DNA of 64,000 bases from Siphonodentalium dalli (GCA_032622095.1 CP136064.1:178142247-178206246), one strand, 5' to 3'. Counted from the stretch's first letter, positions 11,304 through 22,221 are shown. Numbers and translations: made by a program. Notes: generated by a model from the letters alone, not told the origin.

Positions 11304-11543
11304 ACGTTAGTTTTTATACTCGAAAACGATGCACCATCTCGGTTTCCATCACAAAATCATAACACCCGACCACCTGGTTCCCAATTGGATAGTTTACAAA
11401 CATCAAATAGCGTGTTTGCGCAATACACAATAAAATCGAGCCCCAAATTATTCCACTTATATGCTGTGCGCATAATATTCTGGCCTTAAAATTTGGCGCC
11501 ACAAACTTCTCAAATAGATATCACCCGTTTTGTGCAGAAAGCA

Positions 11544-12372
11544 CCACAACTAGCTATTTCGTTTCGTCGGAAATACAAAAAAATATTTAAATTAGCTCCG
11601 CCCTGCGTCAAAATGAAGATTACCCTTTTTGCGACCAGATATTTGCAATTGCGTTCAAACAGGCATTTATCCGCCATTTCGCGTGAAATCGAGTTCACCA
11701 ACTATCAGGGAATTCTCGATTTGATAGATTTCATCTTTTTTGCGACCACGATGAGTCTCAATTTACTAGAACTGTACGGTGTATACGATGAACTCTTCGA
11801 GATTATGACCTTTAGAAGCCACGCCCATCAACCGAAAGATTTTTGCCACATATATTAAAACCTCCATGGCTCCTGGGTGCCTTGACTTATGAAGATGTCA
11901 CATGCGCGGTTGGACAGGAGACATTCTCGACTATAATATGGTGTGATGGTTCATAGCGATATCTTAATTGTCTGTATTTATTAGAGACATTTCGTGAGAG
12001 TTTAGTTTCAAGCATCATGCCGCTATTACCAAAGGGTCGCATCATGCACCGTCACATGGAACCACAAGTCACGGGTTGCGCTAAAGACCGAGCAGAAAGA
12101 AAATAGAGTATTAAATGTGATAGAATTAATTTTTAATGATATTACATTCCACAATAATAGATAACATTTAAACTTCAGTGCAATTAGATATGACAATATG
12201 GTGTTCGTAAACCTCGGAATAAATTAACGCGAGTCATTGAAATCTTCTGCTCGGTATACATACAGTAAGGTAACTGACTATCTCTGTGTAAATGAAGAGG
12301 CCTAAGAATTATAGGAGATTTTTGGTGTTTGACCTGGTGATATTTGGGCTGCGAACATGTTGCAGGTAGAGG
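11544..12372. other. Array flank with no recognised gene
   Basis: Unique-looking DNA after the tRNA array. A 121-codon plus-strand frame (11,493-11,858) begins inside the last repeat unit and has no family resemblance that I recognise. I see no splice-supported exon, RNA gene or repeat here. Confidence 0.5.
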
Positions 12373-12389
12373 TTGGGCCGACACGCTCA

Positions 12390-12660
12390 GCCAAAAATAC
12401 CTTCCAAAAAAACGCATTTACAAAAATGTGGAGCAGACGAAATTGAAACGAAAGAACACTTAATAATGAGATGCGAAAAACATAACTATTTGCGGAAAAG
12501 ATTTTTCACTGAAATAAGATTTCACAAACCAATTTTCGTAAACTTTGATGAAAAAGAAAAGTTCATGTTCCCCATGAAGGTTTAAAACCGAGCATTTTCA
12601 ATCTGATATGCAACATGATTCGGCAGTTTCCGCAAATAATTGAGAATATATAGTGTTGAG
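12390..12660 (+). mobile_element. LINE (non-LTR retrotransposon) C-terminal remnant
   Basis: The plus frame has a CGADEIETKEHLIMRC motif, a Cys/His cluster of the C-E-T-x-x-H-x-x-x-x-C type that sits after the reverse transcriptase in many invertebrate LINE ORF2 proteins. It continues with a basic 'LRKRFF' stretch and 'NFDEKEKFMFPM', like the usual end of such proteins. No reverse transcriptase core is present, so this is a 5'-truncated fragment. The family name is not determined. Confidence 0.6.
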
Positions 12661-12699
12661 TTACCAATACATGTTTATTGTTCTATATATTTTTTATAC

Positions 12700-13018
12700 T
12701 AGCTGATGTGCCCGACTTCGGCTGGGCTATTTGGGGATTTCTTTGTGATCACCTCCGTCTGGGCAGACTATACAGCGTCTGGACAAATTATTGTTCGATC
12801 GGTCCAGAAACATGCCTATATGAGCGTATATGGACGAGGTCAATGTCAAGATCAAGGGTCATGGACGCGGCCGCACCTGAAATTGGACCCGCCCATATTG
12901 TTCCCGGGATCAAAGTAAGCCTACATACCAAATTTGAGTCGGATCGGTCGAGCAGTTTTCGAGTCTATAACACACATACATACATACATACATACAGAAG
13001 TTCCAAAATATATAATAG
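12700..13018 (+). mobile_element. SINE-like element with (CATA)n tail
   Basis: The unit starts 'AGCTGATGTGCCCGACTTCG' and holds 'CCTACATACCAAATTTGAG' followed by 'TCGGTCGAGCAGTTTTCGAG'. It ends in 'ATAACACACATACATACATA' and an A/T-rich stretch. This layout is typical of SINE and RTE-type 3' ends in invertebrates. The small reading frames over it are not genes. Confidence 0.6.
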
Positions 13019-13056
13019 ATGAAGTTGTCTTGGCTTGTGTTTAAATTATCTGTATT

Positions 13057-13500
13057 AGAATAGAATAGAATATTTATTGCAATACACCAGATATATAGGC
13101 AGTTGCAAGTTACAACATGAATTAAAACTTAAAACATGTAAATACGAACGATAATAAATTGTGTTCAATAACTGTTTGATGCAATACATCGTCATTCAAC
13201 TACCACCAATAACTTCTCGTGTTTATCATTATAATATACTAAACTTTCAAAGACCCTCTTCTGAGAAAGAACAACCTGATCATGTTGCATACGGTATTTA
13301 TAATCTTTGCTTCATCATTTCTCATAATCGTTTGAAATTTTTCACTATCGCTCATTTAAAAAAATTCACCCTTATTTTCTTGAATATTTCGAAATATTCA
13401 GTCTTGCTCTTAGATCACAAAATGATATTCAGTTTCAACACGCGCCTGATCGCACATTGTACAGTGTACACAATCTGTTTTTAACTGGAGTTTTCGGTTG
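13057..13500 (-). mobile_element. Degenerate LINE C-terminal remnant, minus strand
   Basis: The minus strand reads, with stops, 'CTMCDQARVETEYHFVI' (about 13,470-13,420), again a Cys/His cluster of LINE ORF2 ends, and then 'SDSEKFQTIMRND...INTVCNMIRLFFLRRGSLK' down to about 13,245. A (TTCTA)n-like tail lies at about 13,057-13,078 on the same strand, marking the 3' end. In-frame stops show it is dead. It faces the LINE remnant at 12,390. Confidence 0.6.
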
Positions 13501-14465
13501 TTTATGCCTACCTTTTTGTATTATGACAACTGCCCTACGTGGGTGAATTTTGTCAATAAAAAGTTTAGTTTAACAAGCACGGCTCAAGTTGGTTTGCATG
13601 GTCCATTCCCAGCTATGTTTAAATTGTCCACATCGCTGTCTGTAGAAGGTGCAAGCCAACGGTAGGCCTAGCTACCTGATTGAAATCATCACCCGAACGG
13701 AAACTGATCAGAAGACAGAATACTCATATATTCCTAATGTGGAATTTATTGATATATAATTATGTCATAATATCCAACCTGACACCACCCCTAAGGTTGG
13801 AAAATTTCCAACTGATGGCAATATCAGTCTAAAATTATGACCAAAAGGAGGTCAATATGCAAATGTTGGTCTGAAACAACAAATCCCCCTCAAATAAACT
13901 GTTGGAAAATCAAACTACAAGAACAATTTCAACCTATTGTTGGTGTGAAATTTCGAAATAATGTTGTGCCAGGTATGAAATTTCCAACTGTTCAAATTTT
14001 TTACCAAAGTTGGTGGGGGGGGGGGGGGGTGAGCCACCCCCACCCCAACCCGCCCCAGTCCCTGGTTACATAAAATAATACTCAACAAATATATTCACCC
14101 ATGTGTCTGATGTTGTATAAATAAAACGTGTTAATTCCAAATGTATTTCAATGTATAAATTCATCATACTAGTAGTACTAGACCAATCTTTAATGCTCCA
14201 GCTTCAATTCTGTTCATAGGCTATTAACCCTTTGATAACTGAATAATATCTGACAAGTAATTACTCCACTCCCATTGATTAAGGTGGCGCATAATTGGCT
14301 AAATTTTAAACATTGATGGCCATGGCAAATTTATATGTATCTAGTGCATGTATTGGACCTTGTAGTGTGTGAAAGAGATATTGTTATAGCAAGTTTGACA
14401 CTTTCTTCAAAACGACATTCTTGGTTTTCAAGATAGAATCCACGTTCTCTACCAAAGTGAATAAT
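13501..14465. other. Intergenic DNA, no gene seen
   Basis: Nothing recognised apart from a 15-base G run (14,015-14,029) next to a C-rich stretch. Confidence 0.5.
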
Positions 14466-14469
14466 TTAA

Positions 14470-14679
14470 CCCTGTTATGACAGGAGCTGCGCTGGTACAG
14501 CATTAAATTACCTGTACCAATGCATTCTCAATGCACTGGCTTACAAGGTCAAGTTAATATTGTTAAGCCAATGTATTCTGTTATATATGCGAGGCTCCCT
14601 ATGGGAGACTCACATATATAAGAGAATGCATTGGCACAGTGTTTTCGCAAAATTTCAGGAAGTTCCTGTCATGGAAGGG
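14470..14679. mobile_element. TTAA-target MITE with palindromic core
   Basis: TTAA repeats flank it (14,466-14,469 and 14,680-14,683). The ends are inverted: CCCTGTTATGACAGGA on the left and TCCTGTCATGGAAGGG on the right. Inside is the palindromic core 'CAATGCATTCTC...TATATGCGAGGCTCCC' that recurs in other elements of this window. TTAA duplication with CCC ends suggests the piggyBac superfamily. Confidence 0.75.
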
Positions 14680-14683
14680 TTAA

Positions 14684-15310
14684 ATTAATAAACCAGTGAG
14701 TGTACCGGTAATAGAATCTGGATCACAATATTAGCTTTCAGTTTTTGTGGTTTTCATAAGTATTACTGTACACTAAATCCAACCATTTATGGGACAATCT
14801 CCTTCTATAATCAACAGAATATATGCAACAAATGAATGAATTTGAGCCATGGATTAGTGCAAAATACACCCATGTCCTCTATGAACGATGCAAATAACAT
14901 GGTAATATTAATGAAAATGAATTTATGACTCCAGTTGCATATATTCTGTTGAGTATAAAAGGAGATAGTCACCTTTAATTTTGTTTTTACAAATATATTT
15001 TTGATCTTTAAAAAACAAGTTTTCTGTGATAAATATTATCTCCCTTTGAAATCCAAACAGCAGCTACAATCCAGAAAGAATGTCCAATTTACTATACATG
15101 CAAATCAGTGAACTCAAGCCTTTCATATTTCAAGCTATGAGGAGCAGATATTTCTAGTAATATCAGCATCTTCAAGACTGACTTCTAATTTCACAGCACC
15201 ATCTTAATTTGTAGTACTTTGCAGCTAATAATTTTAACAAACATCATTAGCCTGTTTGTTTGTTGATATTATTAGCTGAACATCCATCCAAGCCTGCAAA
15301 AAGAGTGTTT
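14684..15310. other. Intergenic DNA, no gene seen
   Basis: AT-rich sequence without a recognised feature. Confidence 0.5.
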
Positions 15311-15314
15311 GTCA

Positions 15315-15765
15315 TTTTCAGAATGAGGTTCCCAGAGGTTGAATTTAGTGGCGCTATCCCACATGGTGGGCTAGCATCACCATATTCACCCTCTGAGAAC
15401 CCCATTCTGCTTAGGCCTCAATGGCTATGGGAGACCTAGGATCAGATTGAATATCCCCAGTTGAAGTTGATGTTCACCCATTAGTCACCTCGATAATGCA
15501 TTTTATCTTCTGCAAATTAGGGGATATAGAAACTTCCCAGAAGGGAAAAAGTAACTAAAACAATGTTAATTTGAGACTGTAGATGGAATGTCATGAGGAA
15601 AATAATTATTGGATTTCCAGGACAGCTACAGAATTTCTCCTCTGTGATTTGGGCCCCTACATATCCACCTGGATCTTGTGCACTGGGATATCTATATGAC
15701 AACACTGAATTAAAATTGAAGCAGACATAGCAAATTGATGAATATTTATTACTCATAACAAGGAT
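15315..15765. repeat. Dispersed repeat related to the 49,677-50,006 element
   Basis: The stretch beginning 'AGAATGAGGTTCCCAGAGG' and running through 'CCCCATTCTGCTTAGGCCTC' to 'CAATGTTAATTTGAG' matches, partly in reverse complement, the interior of the TIR element at 49,677-50,006. It is a second, older copy. Confidence 0.65.
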
Positions 15766-16730
15766 AACATTTTTTTTAATTTTATATCACAGATATTCCA
15801 ACCCAGGAGGGTTGTATAAATAGTAACAAATGATTCACATCTGCTCAGTCAACATGTGGTTGCTTATCCTTAAGATTAAAGGCCCACAAGGCACTCGCAG
15901 CAAGTACTAACGGATATAAAGTTATTGAAATTCAACCGACCAAATGTGAGAATGCCACCGTATTGACAAATATAACCTAAAAAGATCTATTTGCTTCTTA
16001 AGGTCTCAAAATTTTACTCATTATGGATTTGCATGAAAATTTATTCTAAGTTTTACATGCAAGAACACTTTTAAAAGGGCACACATGCAATGTTGTACAT
16101 TTCAACAATGTATGATTCCTGAATTACTGCATGCATAAAAATAATCCATGTCTCTTTTTGTGGAAACCCAAAGATGATATTTTATTCTTGAACTCATGCT
16201 GTAATAATGGAAATTAATTAGAAACCATGTGTACAATAAAACAGAACTAAATAAACAAAGAACAGTTTCTAGTTTTGTCTTCTCCCAAACATTGCCTGCT
16301 AATCTATCTTGCACATTTTAACATTGATTAATTTTTGGTAGGCATAAACTGCTTTTTAGTTTGACTGTCTGACAAAATTATATGAAAAATATACTAAATT
16401 CAAGGCAGATGAAAAACTGTTCGGTTTCAAAATGGAGGTTATTTCTATAAAGCTGTTCAGTTTCAAACTGAAGGTTATTTGTATAAAAAAGGACAGACTT
16501 CATGTTTAGAAACACAGTATATTGCCACATACTGCGGAGGTTTAGATTGTAAAATGGTAACTTGGTTGCTAGTAGCTACCGATGGTCAGTTGATTCACAT
16601 GATAGCCAGACATTCCCGTTTTGAGGAAACTGGTTTAGATCATTCAGAGCGCATAACTTAACTTCAAAATTACAGCAAGCAAGATAATCGAATGCATATA
16701 GTCGGCATCTCGGAGCAGAGACCGTAGGAA
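15766..16730. other. Intergenic DNA, no gene seen
   Basis: No supported gene or repeat. This is downstream of the LRRC43 stop codon and may hold part of its 3' untranslated region or polyadenylation site, but I cannot place it. Confidence 0.45.
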
Positions 16731-16732
16731 TA

Positions 16733-16909
16733 CACTAATGCCCTAAATAATCGACTCCTTAACCACAGCAGAATTATGGGTAACTTTTCAGGATTTAGCT
16801 CATCAAGAGCTTTCCGATGAATGGCAACAAGCCATATTTCCGACTAAATCTTGAAAAGTTACCCATCATTCTGCTGTGGTTAAGGAGTCGATTATTTAGG
16901 GCATTAGTG
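16733..16909. mobile_element. TA-target palindromic MITE, copy 1
   Basis: TA is duplicated at 16,731-16,732 and 16,910-16,911. The ends read CACTAATGCCC and GGGCATTAGTG. The two halves are near-perfect inverted copies (TCGACTCCTTAACCACAGCA and its complement), so the transcript folds into one hairpin. The TA target and terminal CA suggest a Tc1/mariner-type non-autonomous element. Confidence 0.85.
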
Positions 16910-17395
16910 TATATGATTAGTTTATACACACATCAATAAGGTGATATCTATCAACGACAGAATGCCAAGTTTTTTCAGCAATTTAATTATGTTGGAATTT
17001 GACAATCTCCTTATCCTCTCCATGGCAAGATGGCCACACAAAACACAACAGCATGAGACTGAGATTCATTTGTCCCCCCAAAATAACCCATAAAAATACA
17101 CAAAATGACCCTTTACTGTTACCTTTAACTCATAACTATTGGTTGATTATAATACACATGAAATTGTTAGCGAAGCAAGCAAGCAAGCGGTTAGACAATA
17201 TTAGTCTTGCACATTTCGCAGTTCAGCGATTGTCGCATAATTATGATTTTCACAAAGCCACCTTGTCATTCAACATTATCGGCATATGTCAAACTTTCAC
17301 GAGTTATATGATGTGGTGCTTTTGCACCGCACCAAGAGTATTTCAATTGCAACCCAAGTTTCTCCGTTTTACAATGTAAACCTCACCACTACATA

Positions 17396-17594
17396 CAGTA
17401 ATGTCCTAAATAATCGACCCCAAATCCACAGCATAATTATGGGAACTTTTTCAGGATTTAGTCGGAAATATGGCTTGCTGCCATTCATCGGAAAGTTCTC
17501 TGTGAGTGGTAACAAGCCATATTTCCGACTATATCCTGAAACATTTCCCATAATTATGCTGTGGTTATAGGGTCATACACTTTGGGCGTTACTG
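17396..17594. mobile_element. TA-target palindromic MITE, copy 2
   Basis: TA flanks (17,394-17,395 and 17,595-17,596), ends CAGTAATGTCC and GGGCGTTACTG. It lies just past the 3' end of LRRC43. Confidence 0.82.
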
Positions 17595-17663
17595 TATGTC
17601 AGAAATCTCTATCTCAGGCTGGTTGATTTAAATTTGAGATATGATAATGACAATCTTGACAGG

Positions 17664-17881
17664 TCAAGACTCTGTGTGCTGTTCCTGACTGGCTTTCATC
17701 TTTTCTTCCTCCTCTCTAACAGAGTCCATAGCTGTCTGCCAATGGTGCAAGTGAACTTCAACTTTGACCTCAAGTGGAGGTGGAGGGGCATCTTCACCAT
17801 CCTCGTCTGGCAATGAGGGAGTCTTTCCTTTGCCCTTTGCATCTTTTTTGTCATCCTTGCCCTTCTTGTCAGGCTTTTTGT
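17664..17881 (-). CDS. LRRC43: LRRC43 exon 15 (C-terminus and stop)
   Basis: Residues about 611-682. The acceptor is 'TTTCGATTTTTCAG' before base 17,881, and the split codon G|AC (Asp) is finished here. The exon starts with a lysine-rich run (DKKPDKKGKDDKKDAKGKGK), then an acidic stretch, 'PPPPLEVKVEVHLHHWQTA' (about residues 646-664) and a charged helix-like tail ending 'QEQHTES'. The stop TGA is at 17,664-17,666. The 'LEVKVEVHLHHW' block corresponds to the conserved C-terminal end of LRRC43. I could not locate the poly(A) signal. Confidence 0.9.
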
Positions 17882-17939
17882 CTGAAAAATCGAAATTCAA
17901 GAAGTGAAGAAAAGTTTATCATGATGGTGATTATAGTAA

Positions 17940-18020
17940 TTGGAACCGTGACAACCCGACCCACCGACAAACCGACCCGAGCGTATTTTATGTCAGGTTG
18001 TCCCGAATTTCAGGGCAGGG
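17940..18020. repeat. Diverged 'ACAACCCG' inverted repeat
   Basis: 'GTGACAACCCGACCCACCGA' faces 'TCAGGTTGTCCCGAATTTC' and 'AGGGTTGTCCC' about 40 bases later. The motif resembles the terminal repeats of the Mutator-like element at 56,914-59,675, so it may be a small relative inserted in intron 14. Confidence 0.45.
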
Positions 18021-18079
18021 TTGTCCCATGATTTGAGTAAATATTTTTATTGTAATATTTTAATTTCATCTATTCTTAA

Positions 18080-18508
18080 AGGCCCACTTAATTTTCGAAC
18101 CCCCAGATCACATTATATAAAATATATGCCATATTATATACCATTTGAAAGAGGAAGCTCCAAAACATTGTATTATCAACTTATCCGGTGTAATAATCTG
18201 TGGAATGTTGTTTTTGTTGAGTTGCCAACACGTTTTGTCATCAAGATTGAAGTAAAAATCAATATCATTTTCAATGCAGCCGTTTGAGATCAGTTGCATT
18301 CTGGGTGTCGCAGGGGGGGGGGGGGGGGAAGTCTTTAAATGATTTCAGCAGTTTTCTATTTCTCTGTTGGCATCTTCTGAGAAACAGATGTTTCAAATAG
18401 TGATGAATTATGGTATTTTAATCATATTTTATGGCATAGATTGTTATTAAAACCGTATACCAAGTCACCATAAAAAAATAATCGGTGACTCGAAAATTAA
18501 GTGGGCCT
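18080..18508. mobile_element. 429-bp TTAA-target MITE in intron 14
   Basis: TTAA at 18,076-18,079 and 18,509-18,512. The inverted ends are perfect over 19 bases: AGGCCCACTTAATTTTCGA and its complement at 18,490-18,508. It has no ORF of note. A 16-base G run lies inside (18,313-18,328). The TTAA target suggests a piggyBac-type non-autonomous element, though the ends do not start with CCC. Confidence 0.8.
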
Positions 18509-18589
18509 TTAAGATTCCTATTATATAACATCAATTAATTACTCGTTTTCTTTGAGTTGCTGATATATATACTAAATGAAGCTCCACAA

Positions 18590-20620
18590 GACAACCGTCG
18601 CTGTCAATGTGTCTCGTGTCATGGAGAAGATAATAGGAAGAGAAGAAAGCAGATAGACCATTTAGAAAGAAAGGCTACTTCTAATCAACTGTCCGCTAAA
18701 GTAGTCAACAAGAGGTTGCAAGCCTTGAGATTCAATGAGAACCACGAAACTATGCTCGTAATGATGCTCGCGAACTTTTCAAAGTTGAATGCTGTATGAC
18801 CAACCTGATTCCGCATTTGATGCTCACAAAAGGCAATGCATTTGGAGCCTGGCATTTATCTGTTTCACGATTTCGAGAAGGCTTCCATTTCCCAACCTGG
18901 CGATATTCAACATGTTGAAATACCGGCTAGCTCCAAAGTTAAACCAACTGAGAAATCACAGGAAACATGCACCGTGATTGTGTACCCCTTCTGGGACGGA
19001 TGGGGTACCCCTCCGAATGCACCTTGTTCTTGAGACAACCATCGCCTGAAGTGCGAATCAAGTGGGCGGATCATATGATCTGGCATCCTACACCCAATGC
19101 TAGTGAATATCTCACACGAGGGAAAGCATCTGGCAAGGATCTTCTGTCCGTAGGAAGAGCGTACAACATTATTAATGTGAATCGTGAAGATAGGAAATCA
19201 GTTGCTTTCTGAAGATGAGCCTATGTCTAGGATGGATTCATATAGCGACCCATTGTATCAGTACCGCTCTTCGTGATATGACTGACCCATCATCCAAAGA
19301 TTATTCCTGAAGACTATCGACACAGGCGATACTCTATTCCGGCCATGACCACAACCTCTCAGGTGCCGGATGGCACATTGAAAGAAGCAACCACATTATA
19401 AAGCAGGAAGTCTTTTGAATACCTAGTCCGTTCCCATGTCGCCAGGTTTGCAGTCCGATGGCCTAACCACTCGGCTACAGCGACACTTGTCTGCAACAGA
19501 GAACCCTAAACAACTATCTGAGCTCCCTCGTGAGCACAATTCTCTTCTTCATTTCTCTTTTGTATGGGTGACCCCAAAGGAATGTCCAAAGCCTTTTCAC
19601 CTCGGGGATAGAACTACAGCTCGTCCCGATCCCGATCTCCATCCGTCCGAACTAGCGATGGGTTAAAAATGTTAGGTGGGGCAGGATCCGAAGCATGCCT
19701 CCTACTTGAATGGCATCGTGGGGAAATTTTTTTTTATTGTGCATTGGGATTCAAACCCGAAGGTACTGGCTGCTGTTAATCAAAAGGCGGCCAGTAACTG
19801 GAATTCCAGGACCACGGACATGCAGTTGGCCAACATGGAGGAAGCATGCTTGGGAATTTCGGCCCCAAACCATGCCCAGCAGGGACCGAAGGCATATAGG
19901 ATTATAATAGGGACAGGGTGTTCTCACCCCCAGCGGTGCTGACCCTGAGATGGTGACTTGTAGCGATGGACGGCGTGGTTCAAATGTTAGGTGAGAAGCA
20001 CACAGCCGTACCTGGGCACGCAACCCGCCAACCCGAGGGAGCAGATTGACGTCCCGTACGATAGTCCACGGATACCCACTACTTTTCTTCTTTTTTCTTT
20101 TCTTGTTTGTGTGGTTCTTCTTGGAGGGGCAGCTTGGCTGCGGTGCCCTCACGTTCCGTGTTTGAGGTAACTATCGCCCCGAGTTGCTAAGCCAAGGAGG
20201 GGATCACTATTCTCTAGTGGCCAGTTCTCCGAGGCAGCGGTACCCTCGAAACGAGGAGAACAGCAGCTCTAGGGGAGCTACAGGGAAAGATCTTCTGGAT
20301 CTGGTTCTTCTTACATCGTATCTGTATATATAACAGTGCAGGAACCATCTGGTTGTAGACGCACTGGTGCAGGTGCTACCACGGCCGAGCAATGTTATAA
20401 CCCTGTGGCGATTCCAGTAGCTCTCTTTAACGCGCACACCCCGAGGTGTGTACACGGGTCAGCTATTAATGTCAGTGCCCGATCGGGCATCGTACTGCAC
20501 CCCAGACAACCTACCTGGACAAGTGTTGTAATGGGGGGAAGCCGGCATTTTGCATTCGGATCTTTATTCAGAGATCTTGAATGAGACCTTTCAGCCTGAC
20601 AAGCTTGGTATCTGACCGAG
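18590..20620. other. Unresolved GC-richer stretch in intron 14
   Basis: Base composition is higher in GC than in the surrounding introns, and short overlapping frames (up to 133 codons) run on both strands, but none resembles a family I know and none continues through splice sites. It contains a tRNA-like head (see next entry). A composite old retroelement is the likeliest reading; I cannot name it. Confidence 0.35.
19436..19490 (-). repeat. tRNA-like SINE head, minus strand
   Basis: The minus strand reads GTAGCCGAGTGGTTAGGCC, a good A box and D-arm of the serine-tRNA type, followed by ATCGGACTGCAAACC, where an anticodon arm would lie. No matching T-arm at the right distance and no paired acceptor ends, so this is a tRNA-derived SINE head or relic, not a working tRNA. 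Confidence 0.5.
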
Positions 20621-20825
20621 TTCTGACAATTGCTAACAATAAAAAACTACACCTGTTATTTTTATGTTGATAAGCACCTTGGCTGTGACAACGAACGGCA
20701 GTAAGCTAATCGATTGTTTTGCACGAAATCAATATTGTAACACAATTTTGTTAAGTTGAAACAACAATGAAAAAATAATTGACAAGTGTCAATTTTCACT
20801 CGTAGTATAACTAAACCTTGTAGCG

Positions 20826-21405
20826 ACGAAGCCGTCAGAAGCCGAAAGTAAGTCACCTAATTTCATGATACCGTTATCGCACAGGCCAGAGCACGTGGCG
20901 CCTCGCTTGGACCACGGAATACATTTCACATGTATGCAATAGATACTTGCAATAAAGATGAGCGTCGTTAATCATATCCAAATGTGCATATATCATTCTG
21001 TCGTTCGTCGACGAAAATAATTATTATGCCATTTTGAATTTATTAAAATTTGGAAAACAAAATAACTTTAAAAACGAAAAGAGTTTCCACACCAATCCGG
21101 GATATATTGCATATCCTGACCATCCATTTCACAAGATTTTAATACTGCTACCGTCAGTTGTACACCTGACTACGACTGCTTTCTCTTATAAATAAAATTG
21201 TAGCTACAATTTTAACAAGCCGTCAGACGGCCAAAGTAAGTCACCGAATTTCGTGATACTGTTACTATGCCGCCACACGTGGTAATTTGCTTCGACCATA
21301 GAAAATCTCTCATGCTTGCAATCGATTCTTGCTATAAAGATTCTGAGCGTCCTTAGTCATATCCAAATGTGCATCTATTATTCGTCTGTTCCGTGACAAA
21401 TAATA
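20826..21405. repeat. Diverged direct duplication in intron 14
   Basis: About 190 bases at 20,826-21,015 (from 'GAAGCCGTCAGAAGCCGAAA' to 'CATATCATTCTGTCG') recur at about 21,210-21,400 ('AGCCGTCAGACGGCCAAAGT' to 'CTATTATTCGTCTG'). Shared blocks include AAGTAAGTCACC, ACTTGCAATAAAGAT-like and 'CATATCCAAATGTGCAT'. Function unknown. Confidence 0.6.
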
Positions 21406-21731
21406 TAAAGAATATAAAAGATGCCTTCGACAAGTTTCGTTTCATGTGGACTTGTCTGTTTAAAAACATGGATTGGACTACAAAATTACGTATAGCAACG
21501 CGTAGTAAAGTGCACACAACAAATAATAATCAACGGAGATAATGTTTTTTGTATAACACAAAAAAACAAATATCAAGACTTATCTTTGTGTCCTTCCGTT
21601 AACAAGGGAAAAAGTGGAAAAGCGATCTGGCAACAGAGCTTATATGGACATTTGGAGATGACGTCATCAGAGGTTACAGGTCAGGAAACAGGATAAAATG
21701 TACCATATAATTTTCGTACCGGGTTTGTTAA

Positions 21732-22016
21732 CCCTTCCTTGTTAATATTTTGGGAATATACCATATAGTTCAGTGGGCAAGATGACTTTGACAGAGATAC
21801 CCTGTGCCAATGCATTCTCTTCTATATATGAGTCTCCCATAGGGAGCCTCACATATACAAGAGAACACATTGGCCTGACAATATATACTTTGACCTTATA
21901 AGTCAGTGCATTGTCTTATATATGTGAGGCTCCCTATGGGAGACTCGCATAAATAAGAGAATGCACTGGCACAGGGTCTTTAATGCTGCTCAAGCCCAGC
22001 TCCCATCATGAAAGGT
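21732..22016. mobile_element. TTAA-target MITE with two palindromic cores, intron 14
   Basis: TTAA at 21,728-21,731 and 22,017-22,020. The ends are CCCTTCCTTG on the left and CATCATGAAAGG on the right, only partly matched. Two copies of the 'ATTCTCTTATATATG' core lie inside, separated by 'CCTTATAAGTCAGTGCATTG'. It ends 131 bases from exon 14. Confidence 0.6.
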
Positions 22017-22151
22017 TTAAGCAAATTTTACAAGGAGGATCCAAAATTGGCCTATATCAACTTTGGAGATACCCATCCACAGAAATGTATAACCAATGAA
22101 GTCGCTTAAACACAATAAACACCCAAAATGTTATGACCTAAACATATTTAC

Positions 22152-22221
22152 CTTTCTCTTTCCCCTTATCTTTCCTTGGTGAAGCTGGTTTCTTTTTGTC
22201 ATCTTTTCCCTTCTTTCCATC
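22152..22221 (-). CDS. LRRC43: LRRC43 exon 14
   Basis: Residues about 588-610. Acceptor 'TATATCTGTAG' before 22,221 and donor G|GTAAAT at 22,151-22,150. It encodes a lysine-rich linker (DGKKGKDDKKKPASPRKDKG). It ends one base into a codon, which matches the start of exon 15. Low-complexity content makes it the exon least supported by family resemblance, but phase and splice sites fit. Confidence 0.82.

Larger units (their letters stand above)
1..11543 (+). repeat. Tandem array of a 358-bp unit, each carrying one tRNA-Lys gene
   Basis: The same 358-bp unit runs head to tail from base 1, where the window opens mid-unit, to about 11,543, where the sequence leaves the unit just after 'GTGCAGAAAGCA'. 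Each unit has a 95-bp tRNA gene and a 263-bp spacer. A run of five T follows each tRNA within about 12 bases, a Pol III terminator. All units look identical except that the spacer before the fourth tRNA has one extra C (near 1,170) and the spacer after it lacks one A (near 1,360), so tRNA spacing goes 358, 359, 357, 358. Such uniformity implies recent amplification or strong homogenisation. Reads longer than the array are needed to trust the copy number. Confidence 0.97.

Noticed and set aside
1-11543. CRISPR array
   Set aside because: Units are 358 bp and identical throughout, with no unique spacers, and each holds a clear tRNA gene.
11493-11858. 121-aa plus-strand frame at the array edge
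   Set aside because: It starts inside the repeat unit, shows no family resemblance, and I see no promoter or splice evidence.
17369-17570. Mirror-image frames of about 60-94 aa on both strands
   Set aside because: Both come from the two arms of the palindromic TA-MITE.
19436-19490. Functional tRNA-Ser or tRNA-Cys gene on the minus strand
   Set aside because: Good A box but no T-arm at the right distance and no paired acceptor ends.
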